64,000 nt of DNA, from NCBI GenBank assembly GCA_038325765.1, contig JBBQJI010000007.1, forward strand, positions 98,721 to 162,720. The letters are read 5' to 3'. Below the pieces are notes generated by a model. That model had not been told where the DNA came from, searched no databases, and saw only the letters and a program-made list of their open reading frames with translations. A program made the translations under genes and the position numbers. The first letter of the stretch is position 1, and every line of letters starts with the position of its first letter. Source of the DNA: Xiheibacterium sp038325765. GTDB taxonomy: Bacteria > Myxococcota_A > Polyangia > Nannocystales > Nannocystaceae. Shown in pieces: positions 9,413 through 18,673 of the stretch.

Positions 9413-10195
9413 TCAGAAGCGACCGCCGACGACCATCCCGCCGCCGCCGGGGATCATCGCCGGGGCGAACGCCGTCTTGCCACGTCGACCACGGCGGCTG
9501 CGCTTGTCCTGCTTGGCCTTCTCGGCCTCGGCCACCGCGGGCGTCCACCGCTCCCACTTCTTGTAGCCGACGTAGTAGCCAGCGCCGACGCCGAGGAGCA
9601 TCGCGCCGAGCAACGTCACCGCCGCGCCCATCGGGATCAGGAACTGGTCCTGCTCCTGGTACTTGCACTGCAGCGGACCATCGTAGCTGCAGTTTCGCGT
9701 CACCAATCCGAAGGTGATCGTCGCGGCGAGACCGACGCCGAGCACCGCACCGCCGGCGATCATGAGATTCACGCCCTTGCGCGGCTTCCCGCCGATCTGG
9801 GGCTCGGGCGGACGGTCGGCCATGGGATCGACCGGTGGCGGCGTCGGCTCGGGCGGTGGGGGCTCCTCCGGCTCCGGCTCCGCGACGGGCGTCTCGTCCG
9901 CGGGCGTCTCGTCCGTGGGCGTCTCGCCCGTGGGCGTCTCGCCCGTGGGCGTCTCGCCCGTGGGCGTCTCGCCCGTGGGCGTCTGTCCGGGCGGGGTCTC
10001 GCCCGGCGGCGCATCGGCGGGCGGAGTCTCACCGGGCGGCGTCGTCGGCGGCGCCGTCGTGGGCGCGGCGGTGGCCGGCGCGGTGGGCTTCGTCCCGCTT
10101 GACGGGGCGGCCGCCGCCGCATTCCACGGCGCGACGCCGACCGCGAGGATCAGCACGGAACAGAGTGCGGGACGGACGAACGCGGTGCGACGCAT
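9413..10195 (-). CDS. Secreted proline-rich protein with two C-terminal TM segments
   Basis: 260 residues starting M-R-R-T-A-F-V-R-P-A-L with a signal peptide (cleavage near A-A-A-A-A). Residues about 30-135 are a P/T/G/E-rich extended linker with repeats of P-T-G-E-T. Then come two hydrophobic helices (I-A-G-G-A-V-L-G-V-G-L-A-A and A-V-T-L-L-G-A-M-L-L-G) flanking a loop with two cysteines (N-C-S-Y-D-G and L-Q-C-K-Y). The C-terminus is basic and then G-rich. The start was set at the signal peptide; the upstream in-frame extension reads through non-coding DNA. Role unknown; it may span the periplasm. Confidence 0.65.
   Translation of the reverse strand: MRRTAFVRPALCSVLILAVGVAPWNAAAAAPSSGTKPTAPATAAPTTAPPTTPPGETPPADAPPGETPPGQTPTGETPTGETPTGETPTGETPTDETPADETPVAEPEPEEPPPPEPTPPPVDPMADRPPEPQIGGKPRKGVNLMIAGGAVLGVGLAATITFGLVTRNCSYDGPLQCKYQEQDQFLIPMGAAVTLLGAMLLGVGAGYYVGYKKWERWTPAVAEAEKAKQDKRSRRGRRGKTAFAPAMIPGGGGMVVGGRF
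9884..9988. repeat. 15-bp coding minisatellite (P-T-G-E-T type repeats)
   Basis: The unit CGTGGGCGTCTCGCC recurs with a 15-bp period, four copies almost exact from 9914 and degenerate copies on both sides. On the minus strand it encodes G-E-T-P-T. The period is a multiple of three, so copy-number change would lengthen or shorten the linker without a frameshift. Confidence 0.85.
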
Positions 10196-10504
10196 GGAAA
10201 TCGACCTCGGGTTGTCGGCGCGGCGAGACCGTCCGACCGACGGGGGCGGAGTATCGTATGTGGGCGCGGCCGCGACAAGGGATGTGGGCACCAACGGCGA
10301 AGCGGGGCGCCGCTTGCGGTCGAACCGTCCCCAAAGGCGGGCCCCAAGCGAGCGCGCGGCACTCCGCTGTCGTAAACCGCTGAATTCGGCGCTGGCCGGC
10401 GACACGGCGGCATGGTGCCCTGGCGGACGTGCGCGGTCGCACGTCCGTCAGGGCCACGGCAGCCTGTCGTCGATCCTCACCCACGCGCGCTACAGTGGTA
10501 GTTC
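10196..10504. other. Divergent intergenic region, 309 bp
   Basis: Separates the leftward proline-rich gene from the rightward membrane-anchored protein. It must hold both promoters. A TACAGT just before the rightward start could be a -10 element but has no clear -35 partner. No ORF with normal codon bias is visible. Confidence 0.45.
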
Positions 10505-11020
10505 GTGCCGATCCTCGCCCACCTCGATGACCCTCCGCGCCCCCGCTTGCCGGGGATCCTCGTCGGTCTGGCCCTGGCGCTGCCGGTCGGCGCAGTGATG
10601 GCGTTCTGGGTGATCCCGTCGCTGGTCAACGCGGTACTCGGTGGGGCCCGCGACCTCGACGGCCGCCTGCGGGCCGAGGACGGCTACATGACGGCGGTCT
10701 GCACCACCGCGGTCGATCCGGCACGCGACCAGTCGATGTGCGGCTGCGTGCTCGGGACCGAGTTCCCCTCCCTCGACTGTCAGCTGCCGTTCCGCATGTG
10801 GACCCTCTCCCGCCAGCGCGAGAGCTGCGCAGATCCAGCCACCCACGACGCGGCGATCAGCTTCTGCACCTGCGTAGACGTCGTCGGCGACGCGGTGGAC
10901 GCCGCTGCCGACAGCGAGCGCGACAGCGAGGCCGCCGCCTACGAGAACTGCATGGCGCTCCCCGACGCGCTGTACCTGCCAACGGTCGAAGCCCTCACGC
11001 CACCCCTCACGCCACGCTGA
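10505..11020 (+). CDS. Membrane-anchored cysteine-rich hypothetical protein
   Basis: 171 residues from a GTG start (M-P-I-L-A-H-L-D-D). One TM helix (about 17-45, L-V-G-L-A-L-A-L-P-V-G-A-V) is followed by an extracytoplasmic part with eight cysteines in pairs, for example M-C-G-C-V-L-G and F-C-T-C-V-D-V, suggesting disulphides or metal binding. I do not recognise the family. It converges on trmB with one base between them. Confidence 0.6.
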   Translation: MPILAHLDDPPRPRLPGILVGLALALPVGAVMAFWVIPSLVNAVLGGARDLDGRLRAEDGYMTAVCTTAVDPARDQSMCGCVLGTEFPSLDCQLPFRMWTLSRQRESCADPATHDAAISFCTCVDVVGDAVDAAADSERDSEAAAYENCMALPDALYLPTVEALTPPLTPR

Positions 11021-11021
11021 C

Positions 11022-11663
11022 TCACTGCGCCCGCCACCGCAGCCGCCACGTTCGCATGCCGCGGCGCGTGGTGGTGTCCTCGCGTTTCGACCGCACGCCA
11101 TAGGGATTGTCCCGCGTGAACCGCCATGGCCCCGCGACGTTCACGAAGCCGCACGTGGGATCGCCGTCGACCTCGGCCATCGCCTCGAGGGCGATCTCGT
11201 AGACGTCGCTGGCGAAGTGCAGCTCGCCGCCGCGTCGCAGGCGTGACCGGATCACAGCCAGCAGCGCCGGCTCGATCACCCTGCGCTTGTGGTGCTTGGT
11301 CTTGAACCATGGATCGGGGAACAGCAGGTGGAACCGATCGACGGAGTCCACACCAAGCACCCGGTCGAGATCGACGTTGATGTTGCAGTACGCGATCCGG
11401 ACGTTCGCGAGGCCCTCGGCATCGGCGTCGCGCTGCGCCCAGGCGGCAACGCGTGCGCGGATCTCGAGGCCAACCACGACGCGATCGGGGTGGGCGCGAC
11501 CCAGCGCGCGGCTGAATTGCGCATCGGCGCAGCCCAGCTCGACATCGCACTGCGCCTGCGGCCCGAGATGGGTCGGCCACGGCAGCGGATCCGCGCGCCC
11601 CTCGGAGTACGTCACCCCCAGCGGATTCACGTGATGCCGAGTTCGGCGGCGCTTTCGTCCCAT
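11022..11663 (-). CDS. trmB: tRNA (guanine-N7-)-methyltransferase
   Basis: 213 residues with the TrmB pattern: V-E-L-G-C-A-D-A for SAM binding, V-G-L-E-I-R, N-I-N-V-D, and the family motif F-P-D-P-W-F-K-T-K-H-H-K-R-R. The enzyme methylates G46 of many tRNAs. The start M-G-R-K-R-R-R was preferred over an ATG 33 bases upstream because the extra residues look non-conserved. The G-C-A in the SAM loop differs from the usual G-x-G, a small departure that probably still permits the fold. Confidence 0.85.
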   Translation of the reverse strand: MGRKRRRTRHHVNPLGVTYSEGRADPLPWPTHLGPQAQCDVELGCADAQFSRALGRAHPDRVVVGLEIRARVAAWAQRDADAEGLANVRIAYCNINVDLDRVLGVDSVDRFHLLFPDPWFKTKHHKRRVIEPALLAVIRSRLRRGGELHFASDVYEIALEAMAEVDGDPTCGFVNVAGPWRFTRDNPYGVRSKREDTTTRRGMRTWRLRWRAQ

Positions 11664-11776
11664 CGCGGCGGCGCAGTGTGCCCCAACGCCGCGCACGCGT
11701 CACCCGGGCGGCGCGGCCGCACGTGGCCCCCGCAATGGGTGGGCGTGCGCAACCGGCTTACGGTAGGCTGCTGACG

Positions 11777-12442
11777 ATGGCGTTCACAGGGCAAGGATCT
11801 GCCTCCGACGGCGAGGGCGCTGCTGCGGCCCGCGACACACTGGTCGAACTGTTGTCGATCGTCACCCACGATCTCAACAATCCGCTGCAGAGCCTGGTGG
11901 TGCTGCTCGAGCTGAGCATCGACGACGCGCCGGCGGGCAGCGAGGCGCGCATGCGCGCCGAACAGTGTCAGCTCGCGGCCGAGCGCATCCGAAGCCTTTC
12001 CGCGGCGCTCGCGGGGCTGCTTCGCGGCCGTCGCGAGGATGGCCCGCGCATCTGGGCCCGCGCCGAGGCTCTGCTCGCGCGTCGATTCGAGCGTGTCGGC
12101 GTGGTGACGCGGGTCGACGTTTCACGGCTCGCCGACATCGCGCTGCCCTCGGATTTCTTCCTCGCGCTGTGCGGCAGCTGCCTGCTGCTGCTCGCGACCG
12201 GGGCCAACGCTGCGCTGCGCTCCTTCGACGTCGGGGTCCTCGGCGGCGTCGACGAGAGCGGTCGAGCCCATCTCGATCTCACGCTCGTGGCGATCGAGCC
12301 CGGCGTCGGCGCGCCCCCGACGTGGGACGAGGACGGCGCCGCGCGTCTCCGTGCCCTCGTCGCCCCCCTCGCGGGCGTGCTGGTCGCGGTCGCTCCCGGG
12401 TCGATCCGGCTGACCGGGCTCGAAGAGGACGCCGTGACGTGA
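11777..12442 (+). CDS. Histidine-kinase-related protein with degenerate ATP-binding half
   Basis: 221 residues. The N-terminal half has a dimerisation/phosphoacceptor-like segment with V-T-H-D-L-N-N-P-L-Q-S-L, like an H-box. The C-terminal half lacks N, G1, F and G2 boxes of a HATPase domain. The protein resembles histidine phosphotransfer proteins built from a DHp helical hairpin and a dead ATPase domain, as in ChpT. Its stop overlaps the GTG start of the receiver-PAS-kinase gene (GTGA), so the two are translated together. Transfer of phosphate between partners is inference. Confidence 0.65.
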   Translation: MAFTGQGSASDGEGAAAARDTLVELLSIVTHDLNNPLQSLVVLLELSIDDAPAGSEARMRAEQCQLAAERIRSLSAALAGLLRGRREDGPRIWARAEALLARRFERVGVVTRVDVSRLADIALPSDFFLALCGSCLLLLATGANAALRSFDVGVLGGVDESGRAHLDLTLVAIEPGVGAPPTWDEDGAARLRALVAPLAGVLVAVAPGSIRLTGLEEDAVT

Positions 12443-14028
12443 GCTCGACGGGTGCGCAGGTCCACGTCGAGCACGGCGGTCGCGTACTCGTGGTCGAGGA
12501 CGATGTCCTCGTCGGCAACGCCCTGGCGATCTCGCTGCGCCGGGTCGGCTTCGAGGTCACCGTCACCCGCGGCGTCGAGGAGGCGCTCGCGGCCTACGAC
12601 GCGTCTTCGGCCGATGTGGTCGTCACCGATCTGCTGATGCCCGGCGGCACCGGCCTCGATCTGCTCAACGCCCTCGAGCTGCGCGACCCGCTGGTGCCGG
12701 TGATCATCGTCACCGGCGACACCAGCCTGCAGCCGGTGGCCGAGGCGGTGCGCAAGCACGCGTTCGACTACCTCACCAAGCCGGTCACGCGCGAGCTGCT
12801 GGTGTCCACGGTGTCGCGGGCGATCGACTCGCGACGGCACAACCAGGCCAAGCTCAGCGCCGAGCAGCGGTTGCAAGAGGAGCACCGCCTGCTCGCGGTC
12901 CGGCACCAGCGCACCGCGATGCTGCTGTCGGTGCTGCTCAACCGCGCGGTCGAGGGCATCATCGTCCTCGACAAGGACGGTCGCCTCGTCGACGCCAGCG
13001 ACAGCTTCGTCGCGCTGGTCGGCAGGCCGCTGCACGATCTCCTCGACGCCGACATCGGCGAGCTGTTCGATCCCCACCCCACCGAGGGCGACATCCAGTC
13101 GCGGGTGGTCGGGCTCATCGCCGGTCCGCTCGTGCGCGGGCACTGGCGCGGCGAGATGACCGTCCGCGCCGCCCGCGGTCGTCGGCTGCCGGCGCGCGTC
13201 AGCCTCTCGGTCTGCGAGACGCCCAGCGTCGAGATCAACGAGCCGCAGACCCGCTATGTCATCGCGCTGCTCTACTACGAGACCTCGCACGAGGAGCTCA
13301 GCCGCCAGCTGCAGCAGGCCGATCGCCTCGCGACCATCGGCCTGCTCGCCGGCAGCGCCGCCCACGAGATCCGCAACGAGCTCGGCCCCCTGCTCGGCTA
13401 CCTCACCATGCTCGAGCAGGCCGGCGGCGACATGCCCACGGCCGGCGAGATGATCAAGATCATGCGCGAGAGCGTGAAGCGGGTGCAGGAGCACATCGAG
13501 CAGATCCTCTCGCCGCTCCGTCCGCGTGTGCGCACCCGCGGCGCGGTGTCGCTGCGCGACGTCGTCGATGGCATCGTCACCCTGCTCCGCCGCGCCGGTC
13601 GCCTGAGGCGGCTCAAACTCGAGCTCGACTCCCCCGACGAGGACGTCATCGTCCACGCCGACAAGAACGAGCTGCACCAGATCGGGCTCAACTTGCTGAC
13701 CAACGCGGTCGACGCCCTCGGTGATGGCGGCGGCGCCGATCGGGGCAACATCAGCGTGCGCATGAGCTACGAGGGCGACTTCGGCGTGCTGCGGGTCGCC
13801 GACTCCGGGACCGGCATCCCCGAGGCCATGCGCGCGCGGGTGTTCGAGCCCTTCTTCACGACCAAGGGCAGCGGCGGCACCGGGCTCGGCTTGCCGGTCG
13901 TGCTCGACATCGTGCGCAGCCTCGGCGGTCGCGTGGCCCTCGATGCCCCCGACGAGGGCGGCACGATCGTCACCGTGTCGGTGCCGAAGTACCGCCCGGA
14001 TCTGGCCTCGCCCGACTCCGAGCTGTGA
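12439..14028 (+). CDS. Receiver-PAS-histidine kinase hybrid
   Basis: 529 residues from GTG 12439. Residues about 10-125 are a CheY-like receiver: V-L-V-V-E-D-D, phospho-acceptor D in V-V-T-D-L-L-M-P-G, V-T-G-D, and D-Y-L-T-K-P. A coiled linker and a PAS domain follow (about 175-285: G-I-I-V-L-D-K-D-G-R-L-V-D-A). Then comes a complete kinase core with H-box A-A-H-E-I-R-N-E-L, N-box H-Q-I-G-L-N-L-L-T-N-A, D-S-G-T-G-I-P, and T-K-G-S-G-G-T-G-L-G-L. No TM segment is visible, so it is cytoplasmic. It is coupled to the preceding H-box protein; both may form one phosphorelay. Confidence 0.85.
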   Translation: MSSTGAQVHVEHGGRVLVVEDDVLVGNALAISLRRVGFEVTVTRGVEEALAAYDASSADVVVTDLLMPGGTGLDLLNALELRDPLVPVIIVTGDTSLQPVAEAVRKHAFDYLTKPVTRELLVSTVSRAIDSRRHNQAKLSAEQRLQEEHRLLAVRHQRTAMLLSVLLNRAVEGIIVLDKDGRLVDASDSFVALVGRPLHDLLDADIGELFDPHPTEGDIQSRVVGLIAGPLVRGHWRGEMTVRAARGRRLPARVSLSVCETPSVEINEPQTRYVIALLYYETSHEELSRQLQQADRLATIGLLAGSAAHEIRNELGPLLGYLTMLEQAGGDMPTAGEMIKIMRESVKRVQEHIEQILSPLRPRVRTRGAVSLRDVVDGIVTLLRRAGRLRRLKLELDSPDEDVIVHADKNELHQIGLNLLTNAVDALGDGGGADRGNISVRMSYEGDFGVLRVADSGTGIPEAMRARVFEPFFTTKGSGGTGLGLPVVLDIVRSLGGRVALDAPDEGGTIVTVSVPKYRPDLASPDSEL

Positions 14029-14143
14029 GGCGTCGGCTGCGGGCGAGCGGCGGCACCCCCCGACACGGACGCGCGCTGCGCCCTCGCCTTTGGCCCGCGC
14101 GACGCTTGCCCGCTGGCCTGCGCCGGACTTAGTGTGCGCGCCC

Positions 14144-14896
14144 ATGCCCGTCCTCGGACTCTCCCTCTCGGCCGAGAACGCCCGCGTCGCCGCCGGCCAA
14201 GACGATCGCGTCGGCCTCGTGCTGCTCGAGCGGACGCTCCACGAGCCGCCGCGCCTGGCCGCGATGCAGCGCTGGAGCGCCGTGGTCCGCCGCCGCTTCC
14301 CCAACGCCGAACAGGCGCCGTTCGTGTGGCACCTGGTCTCGCACGATCGCGACGATGGTCTCCGCGGTCGCTCGCGTCGACGGCCTGCGGGCGATGAGGG
14401 GGCTTTCGGCGGGCTGCAGGCCACCGAGGAGGTCGCGCGCGCATGGGATGTCAGCCGCTTGTGTGTGCAGGGCTGCGGCGGATCGCGGGTCATCCTGCGC
14501 ACCGGCCCGTCGCTCACGCCGGGCGTGCTCGGACGCCGGCGTCTGCGTGCGTTCGCCGAGGCGCGCGCCGCCGAAAGCATCACCATCACGTGGGAGCCCG
14601 AGGGCCTGTGGGAGCCCGATGTCGCCCGCGCGTTCGCCCGCGAGCTCGGGATCGCCGTCTGCCTGCCGGCATTTCTCGGCGGCCGCCCCTGCTACGAAGA
14701 TCCTGCGGGCCCTGTGTTGGTCGGCCGCGAGGTGTGGCTGCGCATCGGTGGCACCGGTCCGCACAGCCGCATCGACGGCGCCCAGACCGACGCCCTGCTC
14801 GAGCACGTCGAGGCCGTGCCGGATGCCACGCTGATCTTCACCGGGCCCCGCGCACTCAAGCACTTGCGCGAATTCGCGGCGTTCCTCGCGGTCTAG
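14144..14896 (+). CDS. DUF72-like protein
   Basis: 250 residues starting M-P-V-L-G-L-S-L-S-A-E. The second half has I-T-I-T-W-E-P-E-G-L-W-E-P, A-R-E-L-G-I-A-V-C-L-P-A-F and V-W-L-R-I-G-G-T-G, in the order expected of a TIM-barrel DUF72 (YecE) protein, but the N-terminal motifs are weak. DUF72 function is unknown. The assignment is by eye and could be wrong. Confidence 0.5.
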   Translation: MPVLGLSLSAENARVAAGQDDRVGLVLLERTLHEPPRLAAMQRWSAVVRRRFPNAEQAPFVWHLVSHDRDDGLRGRSRRRPAGDEGAFGGLQATEEVARAWDVSRLCVQGCGGSRVILRTGPSLTPGVLGRRRLRAFAEARAAESITITWEPEGLWEPDVARAFARELGIAVCLPAFLGGRPCYEDPAGPVLVGREVWLRIGGTGPHSRIDGAQTDALLEHVEAVPDATLIFTGPRALKHLREFAAFLAV

Positions 14897-14962
14897 CCGG
14901 GTATCCGTGCCGTAAACGTGCCTGCGCCCGACCCCCGGCGTTTCCGAACCCCTTAAAGCACC

Positions 14963-14998
14963 ACGCCGCCGCGGGTCCCGAAGGACCGGCGACGGCGT
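14963..14998. terminator. Bidirectional hairpin between convergent genes
   Basis: ACGCCGCCGCGGGTCC and GGACCGGCGACGGCGT pair over 16 positions with two mismatches around a CGAA tetraloop. It lies between the DUF72-like gene and the H1-like gene, which converge. There is no clear T-tract on either side. Confidence 0.55.
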
Positions 14999-15032
14999 CT
15001 GCGCATTCAACGCAGATCGGCGCGTGAGCGCC

Positions 15033-15254
15033 TCAGGCGGCCGTCTTCTTGGCCGTCTTCTTCTTGGCGGCCTTCTTCTTGGCCGTCTTCTTGGCGGCCT
15101 TCTTCTTGCCAGCCTTCTTGGCCGTCTTCTTGGCGGCCTTCTTGGCGGTCTTCTTGGCCGCCTTCTTGGCGGTCTTCTTCTTGGCGGCCTTCTTCTTGGA
15201 CGCCTTCTTCTTTCCGCGCTTGGCGGGGGTGGTCTCGGTATCGCCTTCAGCCAT
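15033..15254 (-). CDS. Histone H1-like lysine/alanine-rich DNA-binding protein
   Basis: 73 residues: M-A-E-G-D-T-E-T-T-P-A-K-R-G followed by repeats of K-K-A-A-K-K and T-A-K-K to the end, with no acidic residues after the first ten. Such tails bind DNA like the C-terminus of histone H1 and occur as abundant nucleoid proteins in several bacteria. A strong Shine-Dalgarno (AAGGAGGG) precedes the ATG at 15252-15254, and a near-consensus promoter lies 38-66 bases upstream. Hydrophobic ORFs on the opposite strand are shadows of the lysine codons. Confidence 0.8.
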   Translation of the reverse strand: MAEGDTETTPAKRGKKKASKKKAAKKKTAKKAAKKTAKKAAKKTAKKAGKKKAAKKTAKKKAAKKKTAKKTAA

Positions 15255-15579
15255 GTCTGGTCCCTCCTTCAAAGGGGCAACGGTAGGTCGGACGATACGG
15301 TCGGGATCGGCGCATGTCAATAACAATTAACATCTTTGTCGCCTAATTACGTGAAGGTGAGCGATCCTTTTAGGTAGGTGAACGATCCTGATATGTGGGT
15401 TTTTATCTTACCTTTACGTTCACGTTGACTCGCGCGTGCTGCGCTCAAGAACTCGAAATTGCAAGCCAAATTGCAGACAAGGGGGCATGGCTCGCCTATG
15501 CGATCTGGGTCGGCCGGTGTGGTGAGAGAGCGCTTTTTGCGCGTTCCACCGGGTACCTGCCGGCCTCCCCGAGACACTC
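15255..15579. other. Divergent, unusually AT-rich intergenic region
   Basis: 325 bp between the H1-like gene and pepA. Bases 15312-15425 are far richer in A/T than the rest of the window and contain an imperfect direct repeat, GGTGAGCGATCC (15356-15367) and GGTGAACGATCC (15377-15388). The left part carries the H1-like promoter; a pepA promoter should lie in the right part, but I could not fix one. Confidence 0.6.
15292..15320 (-). promoter_or_regulatory. Sigma-70-type promoter of the H1-like gene
   Basis: On the minus strand a perfect -35 TTGACA (15320-15315), a 17-bp spacer and TATCGT (15297-15292) precede the gene. Transcription would start near 15285, giving a leader of about 30 nt that contains the AAGGAGGG ribosome site. 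Confidence 0.65.
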
Positions 15580-17076
<1,497 letters not shown>

Positions 17077-17082
<6 letters not shown>

Positions 17083-17098
17083 CCGCGAGCGGTCAGTG
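17077..17098. terminator. Perfect hairpin carrying both convergent stop codons
   Basis: CACTGACC and GGTCAGTG form an 8-bp perfect stem around GCGAGC. The left arm includes the pepA stop (TGA 17080-17082) and the right arm includes the stop of the leftward lipoprotein gene (17093-17095). It is well placed as a bidirectional terminator. Confidence 0.6.
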
Positions 17099-17608
17099 TG
17101 GGTAGTTGATCTCTGCGACCTTGCCGTCGCGGATCGACACCATGATCTCGGTCGATGTCCCGTCGCACTCGAGGTTCGCCTGCACGTAGCGGCCCGCCTT
17201 GGGTCCGCTCGTGCAGCGGATGAACGTGTGCTGGCGCGTGGGCTGACCGTTGACGTCGCGGTTCAGCGTGTCTGCGGGTGGACCCCACGCCATGAAGGTC
17301 GCGAACTCCTGGAAGCCGAGCTCGACGTTGCCGTCGGCCGTCGCCGTGCGCTCGTCGGGAGACAGGGCGATCCACTTGGCCCACAGGCCCTCGCGCTCGA
17401 GCAACGCCTGCCGGTCTTCGTCGCGCGTGCGAAGGAATTCCTCCTGCTCACGGCTGTTCTCGAGGATGTAGTAGAAGCGTCGGTCGAGCTCGGGCAGACG
17501 CTCGGGATTCATCGCGCAGCCGCTGAGCATCACGCCGACCAGCAGGCCGACCAGCAGGCCGATCAGCGGCCCGGCCGGCAAACCGGCGAGCACGGCGCCG
17601 CGAGACAC
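17093..17608 (-). CDS. Lipoprotein of unknown function
   Basis: 171 residues from GTG 17608: V-S-R-G-A-V-L-A-G-L-P, a hydrophobic core, then lipobox V-M-L-S-G-C, so a lipid-anchored protein. The mature part begins M-N-P-E-R-L-P-E-L, is helical and charged (E-N-S-R-E-Q-E-E-F-L-R), then becomes beta-rich with T-S-G-P-K-A-G-R-Y. An in-frame ATG around 17721 would add about 38 residues made of W-P-D and R-P-D repeats before the signal, which is unlike a normal export signal. I therefore prefer the GTG. Function unknown. Confidence 0.6.
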   Translation of the reverse strand: MSRGAVLAGLPAGPLIGLLVGLLVGVMLSGCAMNPERLPELDRRFYYILENSREQEEFLRTRDEDRQALLEREGLWAKWIALSPDERTATADGNVELGFQEFATFMAWGPPADTLNRDVNGQPTRQHTFIRCTSGPKAGRYVQANLECDGTSTEIMVSIRDGKVAEINYPH

Positions 17609-17632
17609 GGGGCCCGGCGACCCGGGTGACCA

Positions 17633-17711
17633 GTCGGGCCGGTCGGGCCGGTCGGGCCAGTCGGGCCAGTTGGGCCGGTCGGGCCAGTCGGGCCAGTCGG
17701 GCCAGTCGGGA
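17633..17711. repeat. 9-bp minisatellite
   Basis: About eight tandem copies of CGGGCCAGT/CGGGCCGGT. If translated on the minus strand in the lipoprotein frame, it gives alternating D-W-P and D-R-P. It lies immediately upstream of the preferred lipoprotein start. Confidence 0.85.
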
Positions 17712-17999
17712 GAGTGCGCCATCATCGACATGATCGAGCGGATGATTCCCCACGGGCCCAGCGCGCACAAGCGCATGCATCCACGAGCGCAGGCGTCCAC
17801 AGGCGCATGCATCCCGCTCGCGGCAGCGCCGATCCAAACTCACGCCCGGGGCGAGACGTGGGGATTTCGCCGATCCCCGTGCAATCTGGCGGACATCTCC
17901 GGCCCGCGCGCGCCCATGTGCACCGCGCTCCCCCCAACCGATCCCCCTCGATCCCCAATCGCGGTCAGCCAATTGCACGAAACGGCGTTCCCGAACCCG

Positions 18000-18028
18000 T
18001 TGACGCAGCTCCCCGCATCCGCTATACA
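18000..18028 (+). promoter_or_regulatory. Promoter of cdnL
   Basis: TTGACG (18000-18005), a 17-bp spacer and TATACA (18023-18028) match the housekeeping consensus in ten of twelve positions. The start site would be near 18035, leaving an 80-nt leader with AAAGGA eight bases before the ATG. Confidence 0.7.
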
Positions 18029-18116
18029 TACGCGGCCTAAGTTGCCTGTCGTCTGACGTGTGCGCATCCAGCGTTTCACGGAGGGGCGTCCGGACCGCTG
18101 CCGGCAAAGGAAGAGC

Positions 18117-18617
18117 ATGCTCATGCCTGACTCGTTCGTCGTAGGCGACAAGACGGTCTATCCAGGCCACGGCGTCGCCGAGGTGACGGGACTCCAGAAC
18201 CTCCAGATCTCGGGGGCGACCATGGAGTTCTACGTGCTGCGGGTGCTCGACAACAACATGAAGGTCATGGTCCCCAAGCACAACGCGGCCGCCGTCGGCC
18301 TGCGCAAGCTGGTGAGCCAAGCCGAAGTGGATGCGGTCTACCAAGAGCTCCGACGCCGTGGTGGCAAGATCTCGACCGCGACATGGAATCGCCGCTATCG
18401 CGAGTACATGGAGAAGATCAACACCGGCTCGCTGGTGGAGATCGCAAGTGTGCTGCGTGATCTGAGCCTGCTGCGCACCGACAAGCAGCTCTCCTCGGGC
18501 GAACGCGAGATGCTCGAGACGGCCAGACAGCTGCTCGTGCAAGAGCTCGCCTTGGCCAAGGGCCAGGCCGAGACGCTGGTGGCCGACGAACTCGACGCAC
18601 TGTTCGCCGCAGCCTGA
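18117..18617 (+). CDS. cdnL: CdnL-type CarD-family transcription factor
   Basis: 166 residues. The N-terminal Tudor-like RNA-polymerase-interacting domain reads V-G-D-K-T-V-Y-P-G-H-G-V-A-E-V. The C-terminal helical domain carries W-N-R-R-Y-R-E-Y-M-E-K-I-N-T-G-S and G-E-R-E-M-L-E-T-A-R. This is the layout of myxobacterial CdnL, an essential factor that stabilises open complexes at rRNA and other housekeeping promoters by contacting the beta subunit. Length matches CdnL rather than the longer CarD with its HMGA tail. ATG 18117 follows AAAGGA. It is a single gene with its own promoter and terminator. Confidence 0.9.
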   Translation: MLMPDSFVVGDKTVYPGHGVAEVTGLQNLQISGATMEFYVLRVLDNNMKVMVPKHNAAAVGLRKLVSQAEVDAVYQELRRRGGKISTATWNRRYREYMEKINTGSLVEIASVLRDLSLLRTDKQLSSGEREMLETARQLLVQELALAKGQAETLVADELDALFAAA

Positions 18618-18632
18618 TTTCGCCCTTCGGCT

Positions 18633-18666
18633 GCAGCCCGTCGCGGACACCTCCGCCGCGGGCTGC
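18633..18666. terminator. Strong hairpin between cdnL and a convergent gene
   Basis: GCAGCCCG (18633-18640) pairs perfectly with CGGGCTGC (18659-18666). Inside, GCGGA and TCCGC pair around CACC. Sixteen bases separate it from the cdnL stop, and it lies eight bases from the stop of the convergent gene. Confidence 0.65.
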
Positions 18667-18673
18667 GCTCGTT

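Larger units (their letters stand above)
17609..18116. other. Divergent intergenic region, 508 bp
   Basis: Holds the 9-bp minisatellite, two copies of GCGCATGCATCC about 30 bases apart (near 17772 and 17802), and at its right end the cdnL promoter. No other ORF with typical codon bias is visible. Confidence 0.5.

Noticed and set aside
11968..14589. Very long minus-strand ORF opposite the kinase genes
   Set aside because: Composition is arginine/alanine/glycine nonsense, no domain is visible, and the plus strand has a complete receiver-PAS-kinase. It is a GC-rich shadow.
15024..15330. Two hydrophobic plus-strand ORFs rich in L, F and A
   Set aside because: They are the antisense of AAG/GCC repeats of the H1-like gene. 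The minus strand has a clear promoter and ribosome site.
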